64,000 nucleotides of DNA from Leptodactylus fallax (lineage: Eukaryota > Chordata > Amphibia > Anura > Leptodactylidae). The translations under genes were made by a program, and so were the position numbers. The number at the start of each line of letters is the position of its first letter. Positions within the stretch are counted from its first letter, which is position 1. Below the pieces are notes generated by a model. That model worked only from the letters and a program-made list of their open reading frames with translations. It made no database searches and was not told where the DNA came from. The stretch is taken from assembly GCA_947044405.1 (NCBI GenBank), contig CAMRHE010000035.1, positions 4,375,501 to 4,439,500 of the forward strand. The letters run 5' to 3'. Positions 61,585 through 64,000 of this stretch are shown here, piece by piece.

Positions 61585-61905
61585 TTAAAAGGGGTTGTCC
61601 AGGCCTAAAATTTGTATATTTTAAAATTAGGTCAGGGGAGGTAAAAAAACAAAAAAAAACAAAAACATACTCACCTTTCCCCAGTGCTCTGGTGCCTCCC
61701 AATGCAGTCCAGTAAAGCAGCTTGTTGTCTTCCGGCGGAAGTGCCAGCCGCATGTGACTGGCCTCAGCGGAAGGGACCCAGAATCTCATTGCGGTGAGGA
61801 ATTCCACTGCAAGAAGACAGCCATGCAGCAGGACTGGACCATGCTAAGAGGACACCTAACCTGGCCGAATTAAAAATAATATTTTAGCTTGGACAACCTC
61901 TTTAA
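61585..61905. mobile_element. T2/Kolobok-like MITE with TTAA duplication
   Basis: TTAAAAGGGGTTGTCCAGGCC and AGCTTGGACAACCTCTTTAA are inverted ends with TTAA outermost at both sides. Same subfamily as 18102-18498, including the A-rich left interior and the ATAATATTTTAG motif at the right. Confidence 0.83.
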
Positions 61906-62039
61906 GCTATCAAATAATAACTCTGCAATTTAACATAGTCATCCTGTACTAAGCAATGCATTTAAAAGTGTGTGACATTTCGGTCTGAACACAAGACCTT
62001 TGAACGCTGTTAAATAGAAAGGTACAAGAGTTATAACAC

Positions 62040-62585
62040 TCTATTCGTGACCTCAGTGGCATTAATGTTCAGCAAATTGTGAAGGGTGGTGTGTAGGTTT
62101 GTAAGGAATACCAGGACATCATAAACTTTGTCACCAACTTTAAATCGCCCCGATATCAGGGGGTGTTGAATCTTGGCGGCCAACAGTTCAATATACAGCA
62201 CGCAAATAAGTGGGGAGAGGGAGCACCCCTTTCTGGTACCATTTCAAATTGAAAAGGATCCAGGAGGAGTGAGGGAGCTTCACCATCACCATGAGAGAAG
62301 TGAGAAAAGGTCCAAAAATACCAAAGAGTTTCCATCATAAAGGGAAAGTTAAGCTGGTCAAAGGCCTTTTCGCATCTAGCCCTGGAGGAGGACAGGCATC
62401 AATTGGTTACCTGTATCAAGTCCACAGTGTGCTGTTGTCTCCAACTTGACGACAGGGAATGAAACCTACCTGGCTAGGTTCAATAAATTAGAACATTTTA
62501 TAGTATAAATAAGTAAACCTGTCCAGTCCTGGCATCTTGCTGTTAGGGAGATCCTTCAAGACCCCAACAGCTCCTCATCTGTATT
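62040..62585 (-). pseudogene. L1/Tx1-type reverse transcriptase fragment
   Basis: On the minus strand the order is LKDLPNSKMPGLDRFT (the KxPGxDG block), then EKAFDQL (normally DAEKAFD), GCSLSPLICVLYIELLAAKIQ, and a FLTN segment where active elements carry the catalytic YADD/FADD block. The pieces lie in different frames with several stops. Both ends of the LINE are missing. The motif set fits L1-clade RT, not L2/CR1. Confidence 0.75.
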
Positions 62586-62889
62586 TGGGGAGTTAAGCTA
62601 GGCCTGAGAGAGGGCAAATAGTAACTTGCCTCATAATCCTGCAGGCACGCAGATCAAGTTTACAGGTCAGCCTGGAGCTGTGAGGACAAATTATATAGGT
62701 CAGAGTAATAGCTCTGAAAGGCTGCAGTTAAAGAAACGGGATGGTGCTGCTGAAGCCCAGAAGAGTCTCGTATCACATGAGGAGTTCGGAAAGAGTATTT
62801 ATCCATCAAAGTTCTCGCTAACAGATTGACAACAATTCTGACAGTGTGTGTATTTATTTATTTTTTTTACAAAAACTCTATTTGAAGAA

Positions 62890-63330
62890 AATTAGGAGAG
62901 AAATGAGATTTAGTCTTAAAACAGTAACCTGGCAAGTGGTTATTAGACTAGAACACACTGCGTAAATCAGCTTGGGTTTTTGCAGTGTTCATGCCAGTTT
63001 TTTTTTTTATACGGTTTAACAAAAAAACACTATTGCTAAAAACACTTAACAAGAAGATGAGATTTAGCACTGAAAAGATGGCCTGGTCAAAAGAGTATTA
63101 GACTAAAACACATTGCACAAGACTTGCACTTTTGCATGGATAAATAATGACAGTTTATCTGTATTGTTTAACTAAAACACTCCTTTAAAAAAAATTATGT
63201 AATACACTCTGTGGACAGTGGCAAATCTGACACTGCTGTATTGAAAAAGACTCAACAAAATGACATTATTGGCAATGAAAGGGTGATCTGGCCAGTGTAT
63301 GTGTAAAATAGTGAACAGCAGGGTGCAGAG
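62890..63330. repeat. Three degenerate tandem units
   Basis: A segment of the form GAGATTTAG...ACCTGG/GCCTGG...TATTAGACTA...AACACA recurs at about 62905, 63059 and, weakly, 63259, separated by poly-T or AAAACACT-type spacers. Steps are about 154 and 200 bp. No coding sense. Confidence 0.5.
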
Positions 63331-64000
63331 CTTCCCCACTCCCCACTCCTATGATTTTTTTTTCACTATGGGTCTAAAATTGATTAAATCTAACTAGTTA
63401 ACTATGCTTCAGACTATTCTCCTATAATTCTATAGTTCCATTGCAACGTTGGTGTGGTGTTGTTTTTCCACTAGCAATGTAGGAGAAATTGCTTTAGATC
63501 ATGCAGCGACTGATTTATTTATTTTTTGAAAGCCCAAGTAGATGCCTTCAATTACTCATGTGCCAAAAAGACGTGCCACAGTGAAAAAGTGCCCAAGGAT
63601 GCATTTTATTGCAAGCCCTATCTGTGAAGAGGAGGGCCCCGACCTCTCCAACCCTACGAGCCAGAAAGCCCTAAAAGGGTTGGGTATTATGATCTCCGCC
63701 GAAGCAAGGGAGACCCATCATGCTTCTGGTCTCCACATGGGCCCGCACCCCAGTGTACTGCCAGGAGCCTTCAACTATGTAGCAGAGCAGAGGAGAGAAC
63801 CTAGTGGCCACACAACACCTCACCCTAGACCTTGGGAGGGTCCAAAAAGGGCATCTACATCCCTCAATCCAAATGACATACAAGTGATTAAATGTGAGAA
63901 ATGAGAAGAGTGTTGTGTAGTACAGCATGGTCTTCCTGCTGGATCTATAGAAATTCCTCATTGCAAGGCAGAAAACCGAGCAAATAAGGGTGAGTGCTCA
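63331..64000. other. No recognisable gene; 120-codon open frame at 63542-63904
   Basis: The plus frame starts MPSITHVPKRRATVKKCPRM and is rich in P, H, S and R. It has no domain, signal or splice context that I recognise. It may be a chance frame or part of an unannotated repeat. Confidence 0.3.

Overview
The window looks like vertebrate nuclear DNA, most likely from an amphibian (frog or toad). The host inference rests on one intact BTB-domain exon that reads as the first coding exon of BACH2, together with a repeat set typical of anuran genomes: many Tc1-like elements, palindromic TTAA-type (T2/Kolobok-like) MITEs, a Penelope-like element, L2/CR1- and L1-type LINE pieces, and Ty3/gypsy-type LTR elements. 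No bacterial-style operon, rRNA, tRNA or CRISPR array is visible. The only host gene part found is the exon at 51071-51325 (minus strand). The rest is best read as intron of that very long gene, or flanking DNA, filled with transposons.

Layout. 1-4547: a young Ty3/gypsy LTR retrotransposon whose 5' LTR is cut by the window edge; its single gag-pol frame is open but lacks protease and the reverse transcriptase core. 4807-5291: a palindromic MITE. 6901-9557: MITE pieces, a Tc1 fragment and a DD37E Tc1-like element nested in a MITE. 10863-15096: two decayed Tc1 copies. 18525-26100: a Penelope-like element (GIY-YIG endonuclease domain, minus strand) between inverted terminal arms, split by four later insertions: a Tc1 with a broken transposase, an L2-type LINE, a complete Tc1 with an intact 340-residue transposase, and a solo LTR. 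29495-33787: a 4.3-kb noncoding element with TTAACCCCTT ends and internal ~383-bp repeats. 34313-35100 and 37845-38757: two solo LTRs of one family, the second sitting inside a minisatellite within a hAT-like element (37149-39307). 43372-45020: a second, almost identical copy of the intact Tc1, killed by one stop codon. 46408-50356: a second minisatellite-bearing hAT-like element, a decayed Tc1, a hAT transposase remnant and a MITE. 51071-51325: the BACH2 exon. 51665-53563: a Tc1 relic and a MITE. 55678-61905: MITEs and a second TTAACCCCTT element carrying nested insertions. 62040-62585: an L1-type reverse transcriptase fragment.

The genes do not form a pathway. The window records successive insertions, and several nested pairs give direct relative ages and target-site evidence. 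The parts most worth following up are the intact Tc1 transposase at 23140-24162, the Penelope composite, the in-frame deletion of the gypsy polyprotein, and the nested TTAA elements at 56877-60178. Limits: alignments were made by eye, identities are approximate, and family names are inferred from motifs, not from a database search.
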